A stretch of 64,000 nucleotides of DNA from an uncultured Verrucomicrobiota bacterium (lineage in GTDB: Bacteria > Verrucomicrobiota > Verrucomicrobiia > Verrucomicrobiales > Verrucomicrobiaceae): positions 57,162-121,161 of the forward strand of contig CAINGK010000153.1 of NCBI GenBank assembly GCA_903848465.1, written 5' to 3'. A program made the translations under genes and the position numbers. How positions within the stretch are numbered: the first letter of the stretch is position 1; each line of letters starts with the position of its first letter. Positions 7,150 through 16,507 of this stretch are shown here, one piece after another. The notes beneath the pieces are model-generated. The model had not been told where the DNA came from and did not search any database. It saw only the letters and a list, made by a program, of their open reading frames with translations.

Positions 7150-9402
7150 ATGAGATTGCGCCGCTATTCACGCCATCGCTGGCTTTTAGGTTCCACCATG
7201 CTGGGTACTGCCGCCGTGATCGCCTGCGGCCCGTTTTTCCCCGACAGCGCGTTGGATCAGCCCAGGGGCATACTGCAGCCGCCATTGTTTCTATTTCAAA
7301 GTGAGTTGAATCAGACCGCTCTGCCGCCCGACATCCATCTGGCGCACCCGCCAGGCACGCCTGCTTACACCCTCGACCTTGAAATGGCGGAGCTGAGGCA
7401 AACCATGGCAGGACAGCCCGTCGATGAAACCTGGTTCGAACGCTATCGTGAGCTGCGGCGTGCGATGCTTCATGCGGGAGATCGTTCGCAGCACAACATG
7501 CGTCCGTCAGATGCGGTGACCGGTTCGCCATGGCCAAAGCTAAAACGCGACCTTGCCGAAATCATCTCTCCGCTGCCGGAGGACTTGCGCCTCTATTTGC
7601 TAGGCGCGGCTGCACGTCTTGATGTGAATGATTTGGTCTCTGATGACCCGTTCAAAACTGCACGCGAATTCTGGCGGCAGTTGCTCGCACTGCCTGCGGA
7701 GAAGCGTAGCAGCCGCAGCACCTGGGCTGCATGGATGCTGTTTCGCACCTCCCCGCATGATGAGCAGGGCCACTGGCTGGCAGAGACCCGCAGGCTGGCA
7801 CGTGCGGGCTTCAAAGATTGCCTGCATTTGGGCGTCGAGGCCACTTATATACTTGGCAGAGAGGGCTGCGACTATGCGGAAGCCAAGGAGGTGGCTGCAG
7901 CAGAGTGGAAGCGTGCCGCCATGCTGCGGACACCATTGGGACTCAGCCACGCGCAGGACTACCTCCGTGATGACCGGCACAAGCTCATGGACTGGAGTGA
8001 GGGCTTTGCACGCGAAGTTCTGGCAGACCCCTTCCTCCGCCGCGTACAAATGCTACAACTCATTGAAAGCATGGAGTCTCTGGGTGGCTGGGTGCAGGGC
8101 CGCCGCTCGGAAATTGCCGCCAGCGACGACCTGCCACGTTGGTTGGCGTCTTTTGAAAAGGCAGGGATCAAAGACCAGCAGGAGGCCGTCCTCCTTGCCT
8201 GGATCACCTACAATGCCGCCCGTTTCGACGATGCCCGCCGCTGGCTGGCACTCGCACCATCTGACGATGTGAACGCTCTGGCCCTGCGTGGCAAGCTTGC
8301 GGCCATGCGGGGGAACCGACATGAAGCCCAGCAGGCCCTCACACGCATGGCGGCACGACTGCCCACCCCCGACCCATCTGCCCGCAGCAGGTGGGAGGAT
8401 GCGCGGAGCAACGAATGGTTTCCACTCACCACCTCCAATTACCCAGCCGTGCGCACGCACAAGCTTCTCGCTGATTGCGGTGTAGCGCAGGTCGCCCGCA
8501 ATGACTTTGCCGGAGCTTTGCAAACCTTTCTGCGCACCGACTACTGGAGTGATGCATCCTACATCGCCGAGCGGCTGCTTTCTGCGGAAGAACTGCTCAC
8601 GCTGGCGCGCAGTGGTCGAATTCCGGGCCTTAAAAAGATGATTGTGCCTGACAAAGAGCCTCCTCCAAGCCCGCTGACCATTAGCTTTCTGGAAGCAAAG
8701 TACGGTGGGTGGCGGGAACCTGGTGAGATGGACACTTTCACCTACCTCGTCGCACGCAGGCTGGCACGCGACGGCTTCATTCAAGAAGCCTGCAAGCTTC
8801 TGCCGGCGGACCTCGAACGTGCGCTCCTGCGTTTCGGCGCAGAATTGCGCAGGGCCAAAGACGCACGTCTGCCCTCCGCTGATCGCGGGCGGGCGCTATG
8901 GACGGCTGCACAAATCCAGCGCGGCCTCGGCATGGAACTGTTTGGCTTCGAAGGTGCTCCAGACTTCACGCAGTACGGAGGCGCTTTCGATCTGGGTTCT
9001 ATGTCCAAAATGCGGCAAGAGGCGCTATGGCACCCCTCCTGGATCGATCCACCCGAATCACCCGCACAGGCTTGGAGCTTCAAACCTGTCTTCACGCCCA
9101 GCTCCGACGAGCTTTGGAGCATGCGCCACTACGCTCCGCATGTTGAACGACGTTTTCACTACCGCTATGATGCAGCCGATCTCGCTTGGCGGGCGTCTTG
9201 CCTCATGCCGGATGACCACGAAGAAACCGCTCAGGTGCTCGCCACTGCGGGTCAGTGGCTTAAATATCAAGATCCAAAATCGGCCAATCGCTTCTACAAG
9301 GCCTTGGTGAATCGTAATCCATCAGTGCCTCTGGCCCAAGAGGCAGACCAAAAGCGCTGGTTTCCGCCCACAGACTGGCATTTTGATATCGTCCTGGAGT
9401 GA
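7150..9402 (+). CDS. Large exported protein, companion of the DUF3142 gene
   Basis: A 750-residue protein starting at ATG 7150 with RLRRYSRHRW, then a hydrophobic segment GSTMLGTAAVIACGPFFPD. ACGP could be a lipobox (Cys around residue 26) or the end of a signal. The rest is mostly alpha-helical, with repeated Ala/Leu/Arg helices around DDARRWLALAP, ALRGKLAAMRGNRHEAQQAL and CLMPDDHEETAQVLATAGQWL that look TPR- or SEL1-like. I see no catalytic motif. Its position after the DUF3142 lipoprotein suggests a shared periplasmic or surface role, otherwise unknown. Confidence 0.65.
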   Translation: MRLRRYSRHRWLLGSTMLGTAAVIACGPFFPDSALDQPRGILQPPLFLFQSELNQTALPPDIHLAHPPGTPAYTLDLEMAELRQTMAGQPVDETWFERYRELRRAMLHAGDRSQHNMRPSDAVTGSPWPKLKRDLAEIISPLPEDLRLYLLGAAARLDVNDLVSDDPFKTAREFWRQLLALPAEKRSSRSTWAAWMLFRTSPHDEQGHWLAETRRLARAGFKDCLHLGVEATYILGREGCDYAEAKEVAAAEWKRAAMLRTPLGLSHAQDYLRDDRHKLMDWSEGFAREVLADPFLRRVQMLQLIESMESLGGWVQGRRSEIAASDDLPRWLASFEKAGIKDQQEAVLLAWITYNAARFDDARRWLALAPSDDVNALALRGKLAAMRGNRHEAQQALTRMAARLPTPDPSARSRWEDARSNEWFPLTTSNYPAVRTHKLLADCGVAQVARNDFAGALQTFLRTDYWSDASYIAERLLSAEELLTLARSGRIPGLKKMIVPDKEPPPSPLTISFLEAKYGGWREPGEMDTFTYLVARRLARDGFIQEACKLLPADLERALLRFGAELRRAKDARLPSADRGRALWTAAQIQRGLGMELFGFEGAPDFTQYGGAFDLGSMSKMRQEALWHPSWIDPPESPAQAWSFKPVFTPSSDELWSMRHYAPHVERRFHYRYDAADLAWRASCLMPDDHEETAQVLATAGQWLKYQDPKSANRFYKALVNRNPSVPLAQEADQKRWFPPTDWHFDIVLE

Positions 9403-9474
9403 ATCCATGAGTTTTCTCAACCACCCCGCAAAGAAACGATGAAAAGTCGTGGCGACTGATTACGGTACTCCATC

Positions 9475-10509
9475 ATGCATCGCTCCCTCCTCACCACCGC
9501 TGCTGTTTTCCTCTCCGTCAGTCTGCTCCAGGCGCAGGTACCCGCACCCAAAGCTGAAGCACAGTCTGACTCCAAGGCCGAGCTGGTCTCCGTGGAAAAG
9601 ATCTGGGACAAAGCCCCCCACAGCGCCTTCACCGACCTCACGCGCTTCAAGAACCTCTTCTACTGCTGCTTCCGCGAGGGGGACGCCTCCACCAAAGGCG
9701 ACGGCACCATCCGCATGCTCGTCTCCGCCACTGGTAAGACCTGGGTGGAGCACGTCACCGTCAGCGAGCCCGGACTCGACCTGCGCGACCCCAAGCTCAT
9801 CGTCACGCCCGATGAAAAGCGCCTCTACCTGCTCTGCGAAGGCGTGTCAGCCACCCTCGGCCGTCAGCCGCGCTACGCCACCTCCATGGACGGCAAGGTC
9901 TGGACCCCGCTGCAAAAGCTCCTCTCCAAAGGCGACTGGCTCTGGCGCGCCACCATCAATCCGGAGGACAAACGCTTCTACGGTGCCAGCTTCAACATCC
10001 ACCCCAGTTCCGGCGGCCCTGCGCCTGAGAAAGAGTGGTCGCTGAAAACCTACGCCAGCACCGACGGCTCTGTGTGGCAGCTCTCCTCCATCATGAAGGT
10101 GGAAGGCCAGCCCGGCGAAACCACGATCCGCTTCCTCAAAAACGGCACCGCACTCGCACTCGTGTCCCGCCAGGGCGGCGACCGCAAAGGCATGATCGGC
10201 ACCGCGAAGGCTCCGTATCGCGACTGGACCTGGGCCCCCACCGGCATCCCCATCGGCGGCCCCAACATCATCGAACTGCCCGATGGCAAAGTCATCGCCG
10301 GCTCCCGTGGCTTCGGCAAAACCCCCGGCCCGCACATGGTGCTCTACACCATGACCTCCACCGGCCTCACCCCCCTCCTCGAACTCCCCAGCGCCGGTGA
10401 CTGCAGCTACCCCGGCCTCTACTTCGACGACGGCCTCCTCCACGTGACCTACTACTCCAGCCACGAAGGCAAATCCGCGATCTATTATGCGCGGGTGAAG
10501 GTGAAGTGA
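9475..10509 (+). CDS. Exported sialidase-like (BNR/Asp-box) beta-propeller protein
   Basis: A 344-residue protein with a signal peptide (LLTTAAVFLSVSLLQAQ). The mature part repeats a propeller pattern: LFYCCFREGD, IRMLVSATGKTWVEHV, RYATSMDGKVWTPLQ, TYASTDGSVWQLSS, where S.DG..W resembles Asp-boxes of the BNR/sialidase superfamily. RFKNLFYCCFREG is like the Arg/Glu motif seen in exo-sialidases, but I cannot assign a catalytic triad. It probably binds or cleaves a sugar. The sulfatase gene lies 133 bases downstream on the same strand, fitting glycan breakdown. Confidence 0.7.
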   Translation: MHRSLLTTAAVFLSVSLLQAQVPAPKAEAQSDSKAELVSVEKIWDKAPHSAFTDLTRFKNLFYCCFREGDASTKGDGTIRMLVSATGKTWVEHVTVSEPGLDLRDPKLIVTPDEKRLYLLCEGVSATLGRQPRYATSMDGKVWTPLQKLLSKGDWLWRATINPEDKRFYGASFNIHPSSGGPAPEKEWSLKTYASTDGSVWQLSSIMKVEGQPGETTIRFLKNGTALALVSRQGGDRKGMIGTAKAPYRDWTWAPTGIPIGGPNIIELPDGKVIAGSRGFGKTPGPHMVLYTMTSTGLTPLLELPSAGDCSYPGLYFDDGLLHVTYYSSHEGKSAIYYARVKVK

Positions 10510-10642
10510 GGGGGGACGACTGCGCAGCGCAGTTCGGCTCTCGATCACAGTCGCCAGAAACAGGAGAAGAGTGTCCGCTCCGTCGCAATGGGAAAGGCGC
10601 AACTGGATGAAAGTCCGCCCGCGCGGCCTTCGTCAACGGGGC

Positions 10643-12724
10643 ATGCGTTTTCTGCTCATCCTTGCCCTCTTCGTTGCATCCGCCTTTGCCGCCGACACCC
10701 CGAACATCGTCATCATTCTGGCGGATGACTACGGCTACGGCAGCGCGGGGTGTTACGGCGCGGATGGCAAGCTGGTGCAGACGCCGAACATTGACCGCCT
10801 GGCCAAAGAGGGGCGGCGTTTCACGGATGCAAATACGACCTCGTCCGTCTGCTCGCCCACACGTTACTCGGTGATGACGGGCCGCTACTGCTGGCGCACC
10901 TCGCTCACGCATGAGGTGCTAGGTACGTTTTCCCCGCTGCACATTGAAACGACGCGGCTGAACATGGCCTCGCTGCTCAAAAAGCACGGCTACCAAACCG
11001 CTGCGATCGGCAAATGGCACCTGGGCTACGGCACGGATGACGGCTCGCTGAAATGGCGCACGGACTACACCGCCGAGCTTTCCCCCGGTCCGCTGGACAT
11101 CGGGTTCGACTACCATTTCGGCGTGCCGAGCAATCACGGCGACCTGACTGGCGTGTTTGTGGAGAACCGCTTCGTCTATGGCCTGCGCAGCGGAAAAATA
11201 CCCGCTGGTATGAAATTGCACAGCCCTGATGCCAACGATCCGAATTTTAAAGCCACCTACGGCCCCGAGGACACTGAAGGCGCCAAAGCAACCATCCTCG
11301 ACATTGATGCGCCACGGCGTGTGAATGAGCGCGTCATGCCGCTGCTCACCACCAAGGCTGCGGAGTGGATCACGCAGCAGAAAAACGGCACGCCGTTCTT
11401 TCTCTACTACACACCCGTCGCGGTACACAATCCCGTCACCCCGGACAAGGACATCGCGGGACAAAGCCAGGCCGGACCTTATGGCGACTGGATTCACGAA
11501 CTCGACCGCAGCGTCGGCAGTGTGTTGAAAGCGTTGGATGACAAGGGCATCGCGCAAGACACGCTCGTCATTCTCAGCAGCGACAACGGCGGGGTGTTCA
11601 CCCCGACGCGTGACAGCGTGCAGACGCAGGCCTTCAAAGCGGGACTGAAAGTGAACGCGGGTCTTCGCGGTGGCAAACATGACGTGTGGGAAGGCGGCTT
11701 CAAAGTGCCCTTCATCACCCGCTGGCCCGCGAAGATTCCGGCCGGCACCGAGTGCAGTGACATGATTAGCCTTGCCGACATCCTCGCCACCACGGCGGCC
11801 ATCGTCGGCGAAAAGCTGCCCGCCGCAGCCACCGCTGCGGAAGACAGCTTCAATGCGCTGCCCGCCTTCCTCGGCACCCAGGACGCCGCTCCCACACGCG
11901 ATCACATGTTCATCCACAGCTCCGACGGCGTCTTCGCGATCCGCAAAGGCCCCTGGAAATGGATCGAAGGCATCCCAGTCAGCGACATCAAACTAGGCGC
12001 ACGCAAAGCACATGCCAGCCAGTTCAAGCCCCAGCTCTACAACGTGAAGGATGATCCTGCCGAGACGACGGATGTCAGCGCACAGCACCCCGAGGTGGTG
12101 AAGGAATTGAGCGCTCTGGTGATTCGCTACCGCGATGGCGGCTACAGTCGCGAATTGCCGCCTATCATGGAGAAAAAACAGCAGGTGGTACTGCCAGCGC
12201 TGACAGGAAGCCCGGTGCTCGCACAGGATTTTAAGTCACTGCCGGTTAAGCCGTGGAGCATGACGCGTGGCACCTGGCAGGTGCATGATGATGCCATCTG
12301 GAATCCCGCGCCGAAAACCGAGGAACAGGGCGCGACCTTGAGCGGCCCGCTGCCGATCACCGATGGCACGCTGGAGTACGACATGAAACTGCACACCGCA
12401 GGGCGTCACTCGCTGCGCATTCATACGGCAGGCAAACATTCCTTCCGCATCGTCGTCACCAGCACACAGATCGAGATCACCAAAAATCCCGATCCAGGCC
12501 AGGACAAGAGCCAGACCGAACCGCTGGCCCGGCAGAAGCTCAAACTGAATGCCGAGGAGTGGCAGACGCTGCGGATCAACTTCAAAGGCGATCAAGTCAC
12601 TGCGCAAATTGCGGGCGTGACGGCGACAGGCAGACATCCCGTGATCGCCGAAGCCAAGGAGCAGCTCAATTTGATCGTGTTCGATGGTGAAGCAGGCTTC
12701 AAGAATCTGCGCGTCGTGCAGTAG
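10643..12724 (+). CDS. Exported sulfatase with C-terminal beta-sandwich domain
   Basis: A protein of 693 residues from ATG 10643, chosen because it gives a clean signal peptide (RFLLILALFVASAFA); the frame is open upstream. The metal site starts with NIVIILADDYGYG. The formylglycine motif is CSPTR with Cys70, so it is a Cys-type sulfatase needing a formylglycine-generating enzyme, followed by the SVMTGRY helix. Further marks are GKWHLGYG and SSDNGG. After about residue 510 a beta-rich domain like DUF1080/concanavalin-type folds follows (GTWQVHDDAIWN... AGFKNLRVV). It probably removes sulfate from an algal or host polysaccharide. Its 3' end overlaps the opposite-strand ligase gene by 26 bases. 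Confidence 0.9.
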   Translation: MRFLLILALFVASAFAADTPNIVIILADDYGYGSAGCYGADGKLVQTPNIDRLAKEGRRFTDANTTSSVCSPTRYSVMTGRYCWRTSLTHEVLGTFSPLHIETTRLNMASLLKKHGYQTAAIGKWHLGYGTDDGSLKWRTDYTAELSPGPLDIGFDYHFGVPSNHGDLTGVFVENRFVYGLRSGKIPAGMKLHSPDANDPNFKATYGPEDTEGAKATILDIDAPRRVNERVMPLLTTKAAEWITQQKNGTPFFLYYTPVAVHNPVTPDKDIAGQSQAGPYGDWIHELDRSVGSVLKALDDKGIAQDTLVILSSDNGGVFTPTRDSVQTQAFKAGLKVNAGLRGGKHDVWEGGFKVPFITRWPAKIPAGTECSDMISLADILATTAAIVGEKLPAAATAAEDSFNALPAFLGTQDAAPTRDHMFIHSSDGVFAIRKGPWKWIEGIPVSDIKLGARKAHASQFKPQLYNVKDDPAETTDVSAQHPEVVKELSALVIRYRDGGYSRELPPIMEKKQQVVLPALTGSPVLAQDFKSLPVKPWSMTRGTWQVHDDAIWNPAPKTEEQGATLSGPLPITDGTLEYDMKLHTAGRHSLRIHTAGKHSFRIVVTSTQIEITKNPDPGQDKSQTEPLARQKLKLNAEEWQTLRINFKGDQVTAQIAGVTATGRHPVIAEAKEQLNLIVFDGEAGFKNLRVVQ

Positions 12725-14021
12725 CCGATCCGCGTGCCAGCGCGACGGTCAGCGGCAGCCAAAAGAGCAGTCCTTCGAAGCGCGGTGCCGTCGCCAGTGA
12801 GGCGAGGGATTCGCCATCAAACAGCAAACCGGTGCAGCCAAAAGCGAGCAGGGTGAGCCAGGTGACATCGCCCCCCAATGCAAGCTGCCAGGCCCGCTGG
12901 ATGCCGCAGCCGAGCGCGACCAGGAGCAGAGTCAGCCCGATGAATCCCCCATGAACCAAGGTGGCAAAGAAGGCGCTGTGCAGGTGCCCCATCGTCGTGA
13001 TGTCGGCCTTGGATTGCAGCTCGCATTGCCAGTTCCCGGTCACGCCCCACTGCCCGGTGCCCACCCAGCGGTTGTCCATGACATGCCAACCGGCACGGTA
13101 GATGTCGAGGCGGCTGTTGTCACCGCGTGCGATTGCCTTCTGAAATGGATGGATGATCCCACGCGAGGCGGTTGCGGCTGCCACCGGTTGCGCACGCCAT
13201 TGGGTGATGCGCGCAAACAGCGGAGCACTGCTGAAATAGCATAATCCAGCCAAGAGAAACACGCAGGCCGCCACTCGGCCGCGCCGCCAACCGCGTGCTG
13301 AAAGCAGCACCGCATGACCACCTGCCATGGCCAGCATGGCACCACGACTGCCCGAAAGAAACGCCGCGAAATGCAGCAGGGCGATGGCGGCCCAGGCGAT
13401 GCGTCTTGGCACAGGCTTGCTACGGTTTTCCACCAACGCTGCCAGCCACACTGCGGCAAAGCCGAAGATCAGCCCGGTGCAGACCGGGTTGAGCCCGCCA
13501 TGCACCAGCAGGTTCATGAGCCGCTCTCCGGCCAGATGATAGGGCAGCACGAAGTAAGACAGCACGATGCTGATCAAAGCCGCGAGGGCACTCGTCATGC
13601 CCATTACCCAGCCCATGATTTGCAGGGATTCATTGTTTTTCGCCTCCTGCCAGAGGAGGGCGCAGAACATAACCAGCAGCATGGCTCCGACGAGGCCACG
13701 CATGATTTCACCCAGCGCGTGATCTGGCATGGAGGGTATCTGGCTGCAGGAACGCACCAACATCCAGAGCAGGAACGAAATGACCGATAGAGCGCCCGCG
13801 TCCGCCTGCCAGCGCCTAATATGAGGTGCCCAATCGGTGCAGGCCAGAGCAGGCACCGCTGCGAGCAAGAGCCACCCCAGATGCAGCCAGACATTGGGCA
13901 AACAAGAGTGACCGGCGACAAAGCCAATCACTGCGATTTGTGCGGCCCATACCCCGACCACGGAGCGTCGCAACGTGGGAGTAGTGATACCGTTGCTGAA
14001 TGTGGGAGTGAGTCCTTTCAC
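12699..14021 (-). CDS. O-antigen ligase family membrane protein
   Basis: A protein of 440 residues if it starts at GTG 14021, which overlaps the DUF3592 stop as GTGA; a longer frame to 14066 would run deep into that gene. It is a polytopic protein with about ten to twelve hydrophobic segments. A large extracellular loop carries RLDIYRAGWHVMDNRWVGTGQW and THMGHLHS-type His/Arg residues (TTMGHLHSAFFATLVHGG), as in the Wzy_C/O-antigen ligase superfamily. Such proteins transfer or polymerise lipid-linked glycans at the periplasmic face. The start and overlap indicate translational coupling to DUF3592. It could be a polymerase or a protein O-glycan ligase instead. Confidence 0.8.
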   Translation of the reverse strand: MKGLTPTFSNGITTPTLRRSVVGVWAAQIAVIGFVAGHSCLPNVWLHLGWLLLAAVPALACTDWAPHIRRWQADAGALSVISFLLWMLVRSCSQIPSMPDHALGEIMRGLVGAMLLVMFCALLWQEAKNNESLQIMGWVMGMTSALAALISIVLSYFVLPYHLAGERLMNLLVHGGLNPVCTGLIFGFAAVWLAALVENRSKPVPRRIAWAAIALLHFAAFLSGSRGAMLAMAGGHAVLLSARGWRRGRVAACVFLLAGLCYFSSAPLFARITQWRAQPVAAATASRGIIHPFQKAIARGDNSRLDIYRAGWHVMDNRWVGTGQWGVTGNWQCELQSKADITTMGHLHSAFFATLVHGGFIGLTLLLVALGCGIQRAWQLALGGDVTWLTLLAFGCTGLLFDGESLASLATAPRFEGLLFWLPLTVALARGSATARRADS

Positions 14022-14458
14022 GCGAGCCAAAGTGCGGCGGTCAGCATGACCAGCACTAGCGCACAAACAAGCGCCGCCATCGCCGAACCTTGCCAGGACA
14101 GCGGCTGCACGACGGCCTCTCCAGGATTGCGCGGATGGTAATACACCGGAACTTCCGAACCCTGCGTGAGCCGGGCGATGAACTGGGTGGTCAGACTGGC
14201 CGCATTGCGCACGGCTTGGTGCGTGAAGCGGCTGCCTTCAAAGGTGTGCTCGCCGACGGTGTAGGAGTAGCGCAGTACCGGATCATACAGCAGACAGCCA
14301 TCCGGGGATTTCTTCTTGCCGCGCCGCATTTCCGCCGTCACCACGTGGCCTTGCGTAAGCTGCCAGTCGCGCATCGACCACGCGGTGCTGAAGCGACGGA
14401 GAAAGTAGATGAAGGCAAACAGCGCGAGCGCGGTGCCGAGGAGTACGATGTGAGTCAT
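14018..14458 (-). CDS. DUF3592 domain membrane protein
   Basis: A protein of 146 residues from ATG 14458 (MTHIVLLGTALALFAFIYFL). A transmembrane segment at each end (about 4-22 and 122-144) flanks an extracytoplasmic beta domain. That domain has VTAEMRRGKKKSPDG, YDPVLRYSYTVGEHTFEGSRF and GSEVPVYYHPRNPGEAVVQP, the hallmark order of DUF3592. The family's function is unknown. It overlaps the start of the O-antigen ligase-like gene, so the two are probably translated together. Confidence 0.8.
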   Translation of the reverse strand: MTHIVLLGTALALFAFIYFLRRFSTAWSMRDWQLTQGHVVTAEMRRGKKKSPDGCLLYDPVLRYSYTVGEHTFEGSRFTHQAVRNAASLTTQFIARLTQGSEVPVYYHPRNPGEAVVQPLSWQGSAMAALVCALVLVMLTAALWLA

Positions 14459-14529
14459 GAGATGGAGAGGCTTGCGGCAAGCCAAAATGCGTTCGGTTCA
14501 CCAATCTGCACGAAACAGTATCGCCACAC

Positions 14530-15174
14530 TCAGGGCTGCTTCCGGCCGATGAAGATGCCGTAGTTCCAGACCCCGCCGTAAGCGGCAAAGCGCTCATCCA
14601 GCAGCGGTGCAAACTTCCGGCCCAGATACGGCCACAAATGGCCCTCCATCCGCACATGGTTCACGCCCATCCAGTTGCGAAACCAGGAGAAGTAGGAATC
14701 AGAAAAATCGACCACGGCGATGCAGCCGCCTTCGGCCAGATCATCCCACGCGGCGTCGATAGCCTGCTCCCAGCCGGGATTGAACATGGACAATGCATAC
14801 GAAAACAGCACGAGGTCGAAACGCTTCCCATCCTGATGCACCGGCGCGGAATAGGACCGGCGCAGCAAGGTGGTTTTGTCATCACGCACTTTCTTCGCGG
14901 CAATAGCGAGCATCTGCTCGGAGAGATCCACGCCGGTGATGTGGGACTGTGGAAAGCGCCGACGCAGGCCGGGCAGATTGCGCCCGGTGCCACAGCCCAC
15001 TTCGAGAATGCGTTGCGGCGCGGCCACGCTGGCGGCGCGGAGGAGGACTTCCTCGCGCCCAAACAGAAAGCTCCAGCGCGTGGCGTCGTAGATGCGCGAG
15101 TGGAACTGGTAGTAGCGCTCCAGCGCGGTGCTGGTGCCAGGCGCGGAAGAGGAGGCGTCTGCGGTGGTGCTCAT
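14530..15174 (-). CDS. btaB: BtaB, SAM-dependent N-methyltransferase of betaine lipid synthesis
   Basis: A 214-residue class I methyltransferase: the SAM site is ILEVGCGTGRNLPGL (motif I), then HITGVDLSEQML and FDLVLFSYALSMFNPGW. It starts at ATG 15174, which overlaps the btaA stop as TGATG; GTG 15177 is an alternative. Its tight coupling to a clear btaA gives the assignment: BtaB methylates diacylglyceryl-homoserine three times to make diacylglyceryl-N,N,N-trimethylhomoserine (DGTS). By sequence alone it could be another small-molecule methyltransferase. Betaine lipids replace phospholipids when phosphate is short. Confidence 0.85.
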   Translation of the reverse strand: MSTTADASSSAPGTSTALERYYQFHSRIYDATRWSFLFGREEVLLRAASVAAPQRILEVGCGTGRNLPGLRRRFPQSHITGVDLSEQMLAIAAKKVRDDKTTLLRRSYSAPVHQDGKRFDLVLFSYALSMFNPGWEQAIDAAWDDLAEGGCIAVVDFSDSYFSWFRNWMGVNHVRMEGHLWPYLGRKFAPLLDERFAAYGGVWNYGIFIGRKQP

Positions 15175-16361
15175 CACAGCACCTCCGCAAAGTGGAGGCT
15201 GCCGTAGGTGCCCACGCGATCAAGCTGATGCAGGGCTTCCGTACGCTCTGGGGAGAAACGCACACGAGAGCGAATCGCGTCGGGTATGAAGTCGAGATTC
15301 ACACCTGCTGAGCGCATCAGGATTTTGGCTCCAGGGGCGCTGTTGGCGAGGATCAGCTCCCACTCATCGCGCAGTGCTTCGGTGTCATGCGCTGCAAGCC
15401 AGTCCTGGTGATCCAGCAGCACAAAGTGCGTGTACTTGCCGGGATACTCGCGCAGGAAGCCGGAGAGCGTGGTGGTGTAGCTCTTCAGGCGATCCACGCG
15501 AGTTTGCAGCACGGGCTGGTTTTCCTGCTTCAGATAATTGGGACAGCAACCCAGCGTGTAGGAACCGGTCATGTACACACGCCAGAAGTAATTGTCTGCG
15601 ATGGACAGTTCCGTGAACACATGGCGCAGCTTGTCCTTCACATAGCTGGTGAGTCCGCCGGGGTAGGAGTCCTGGATCAGTTTGATCTGCGGACGCGGCA
15701 CGCCGAGTAGCGTCATCAGCGTGGGCTGGCGCAGCAGCCAGTTGCTGAACGGTCCCCAGACTTCACGCTCGAAGAGATCATAGGCCTCGCGCTGCTCCTG
15801 CAAGGAACGCGCATCCAGCAGGCAGGTGGCGAAATTCTTCACATTTGGGCGCAGCTTGAAGAGCGCATTGCCCATCACATACGCGGCGATGCCGGACGTG
15901 CCGTGGTAGTAGAACGACTTCTTGAGGCTCGTGGGATTGAAGAAACTGATGCGCTTGTCCCAGTACTTTTGCGCGGGTTCAGACAGACTGCTGCGCACAC
16001 GAGCATAGACCGTGGCATATTCGGCATGCGAGCCGAAGCCGAACATCTCAAACAGCTCTTCAAAGTTACCCTGACGGATGAGCGCTTGCTTGAGTTCCAG
16101 CAGCGCGTTCTGCCGATAGTTCATGTCCACTGCATGAATCTCCGCTGGATTGTCGAGCAAGTAATCTAGAGCGTTGCAGCCAGCGCTGGTGATCATGACC
16201 ACGCGGCTGTCGGTGCCGAGTTGCATCAGCTCCCGGTCAAGTCGCGGATCCTCCCAGGCCGTGTTGTAAATGAGGTTGGAATTGTGAACATGGCGGAAAA
16301 CCATGTCATGGGCCGATTTCAACATTTGAACCGGACGGCGGGGTGGGGACTCTTTGAGCAT
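15174..16361 (-). CDS. btaA: BtaA, SAM:diacylglycerol 3-amino-3-carboxypropyltransferase
   Basis: A 395-residue member of the DUF3419/BtaA family. The SAM-binding region is unmistakable: LIYNTAWEDPRLDRELMQL, VVMITSAGCNALDYLLD and EIHAVDMNYRQNAL. A C-terminal Rossmann-like half carries FVLLDHQDWLA and ILMRSAGVNLDFIP. BtaA moves the 3-amino-3-carboxypropyl group of SAM to diacylglycerol, the first step of betaine lipid (DGTS) synthesis at the inner membrane. It is the first gene of the btaAB operon and is divergent from a PAP2 phosphatase. A TGTGACGAAA site lies 57 bases upstream of its start. Confidence 0.92.
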   Translation of the reverse strand: MLKESPPRRPVQMLKSAHDMVFRHVHNSNLIYNTAWEDPRLDRELMQLGTDSRVVMITSAGCNALDYLLDNPAEIHAVDMNYRQNALLELKQALIRQGNFEELFEMFGFGSHAEYATVYARVRSSLSEPAQKYWDKRISFFNPTSLKKSFYYHGTSGIAAYVMGNALFKLRPNVKNFATCLLDARSLQEQREAYDLFEREVWGPFSNWLLRQPTLMTLLGVPRPQIKLIQDSYPGGLTSYVKDKLRHVFTELSIADNYFWRVYMTGSYTLGCCPNYLKQENQPVLQTRVDRLKSYTTTLSGFLREYPGKYTHFVLLDHQDWLAAHDTEALRDEWELILANSAPGAKILMRSAGVNLDFIPDAIRSRVRFSPERTEALHQLDRVGTYGSLHFAEVL

Positions 16362-16418
16362 GATCGCGGGGAGTAATAAGTTTTCACGCCAAAAGTGACA
16401 CTGAGCCAGCAGGCGTGT

Positions 16419-16436
16419 GTGTTTGTTTCGTCACAC
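16419..16436 (-). promoter_or_regulatory. Putative Pho-box-like site upstream of btaA
   Basis: On the minus strand this reads GTGTGAC-gaaa-CAAACAC. The first half is shared with sites before the GT39-like gene (19320-19337) and the porin gene (21339-21356). A 7+4+7 layout with TGTGAC in the first repeat is similar to PhoB boxes. It lies in the divergent btaA/PAP2 interval and could serve both genes. Confidence 0.4.
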
Positions 16437-16507
16437 AAATGAACTGCAACGAATTCGTTTCCATCCGCGCGCTGGGATTTTCACCAATCGCATTTTGATT
16501 ACTTACG

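Noticed and set aside
10919..11917. A 332-codon minus-strand frame inside the sulfatase gene
   Set aside because: Shadow of a clear sulfatase with CSPTR motif; Arg/Val/His-rich translation without a fold.
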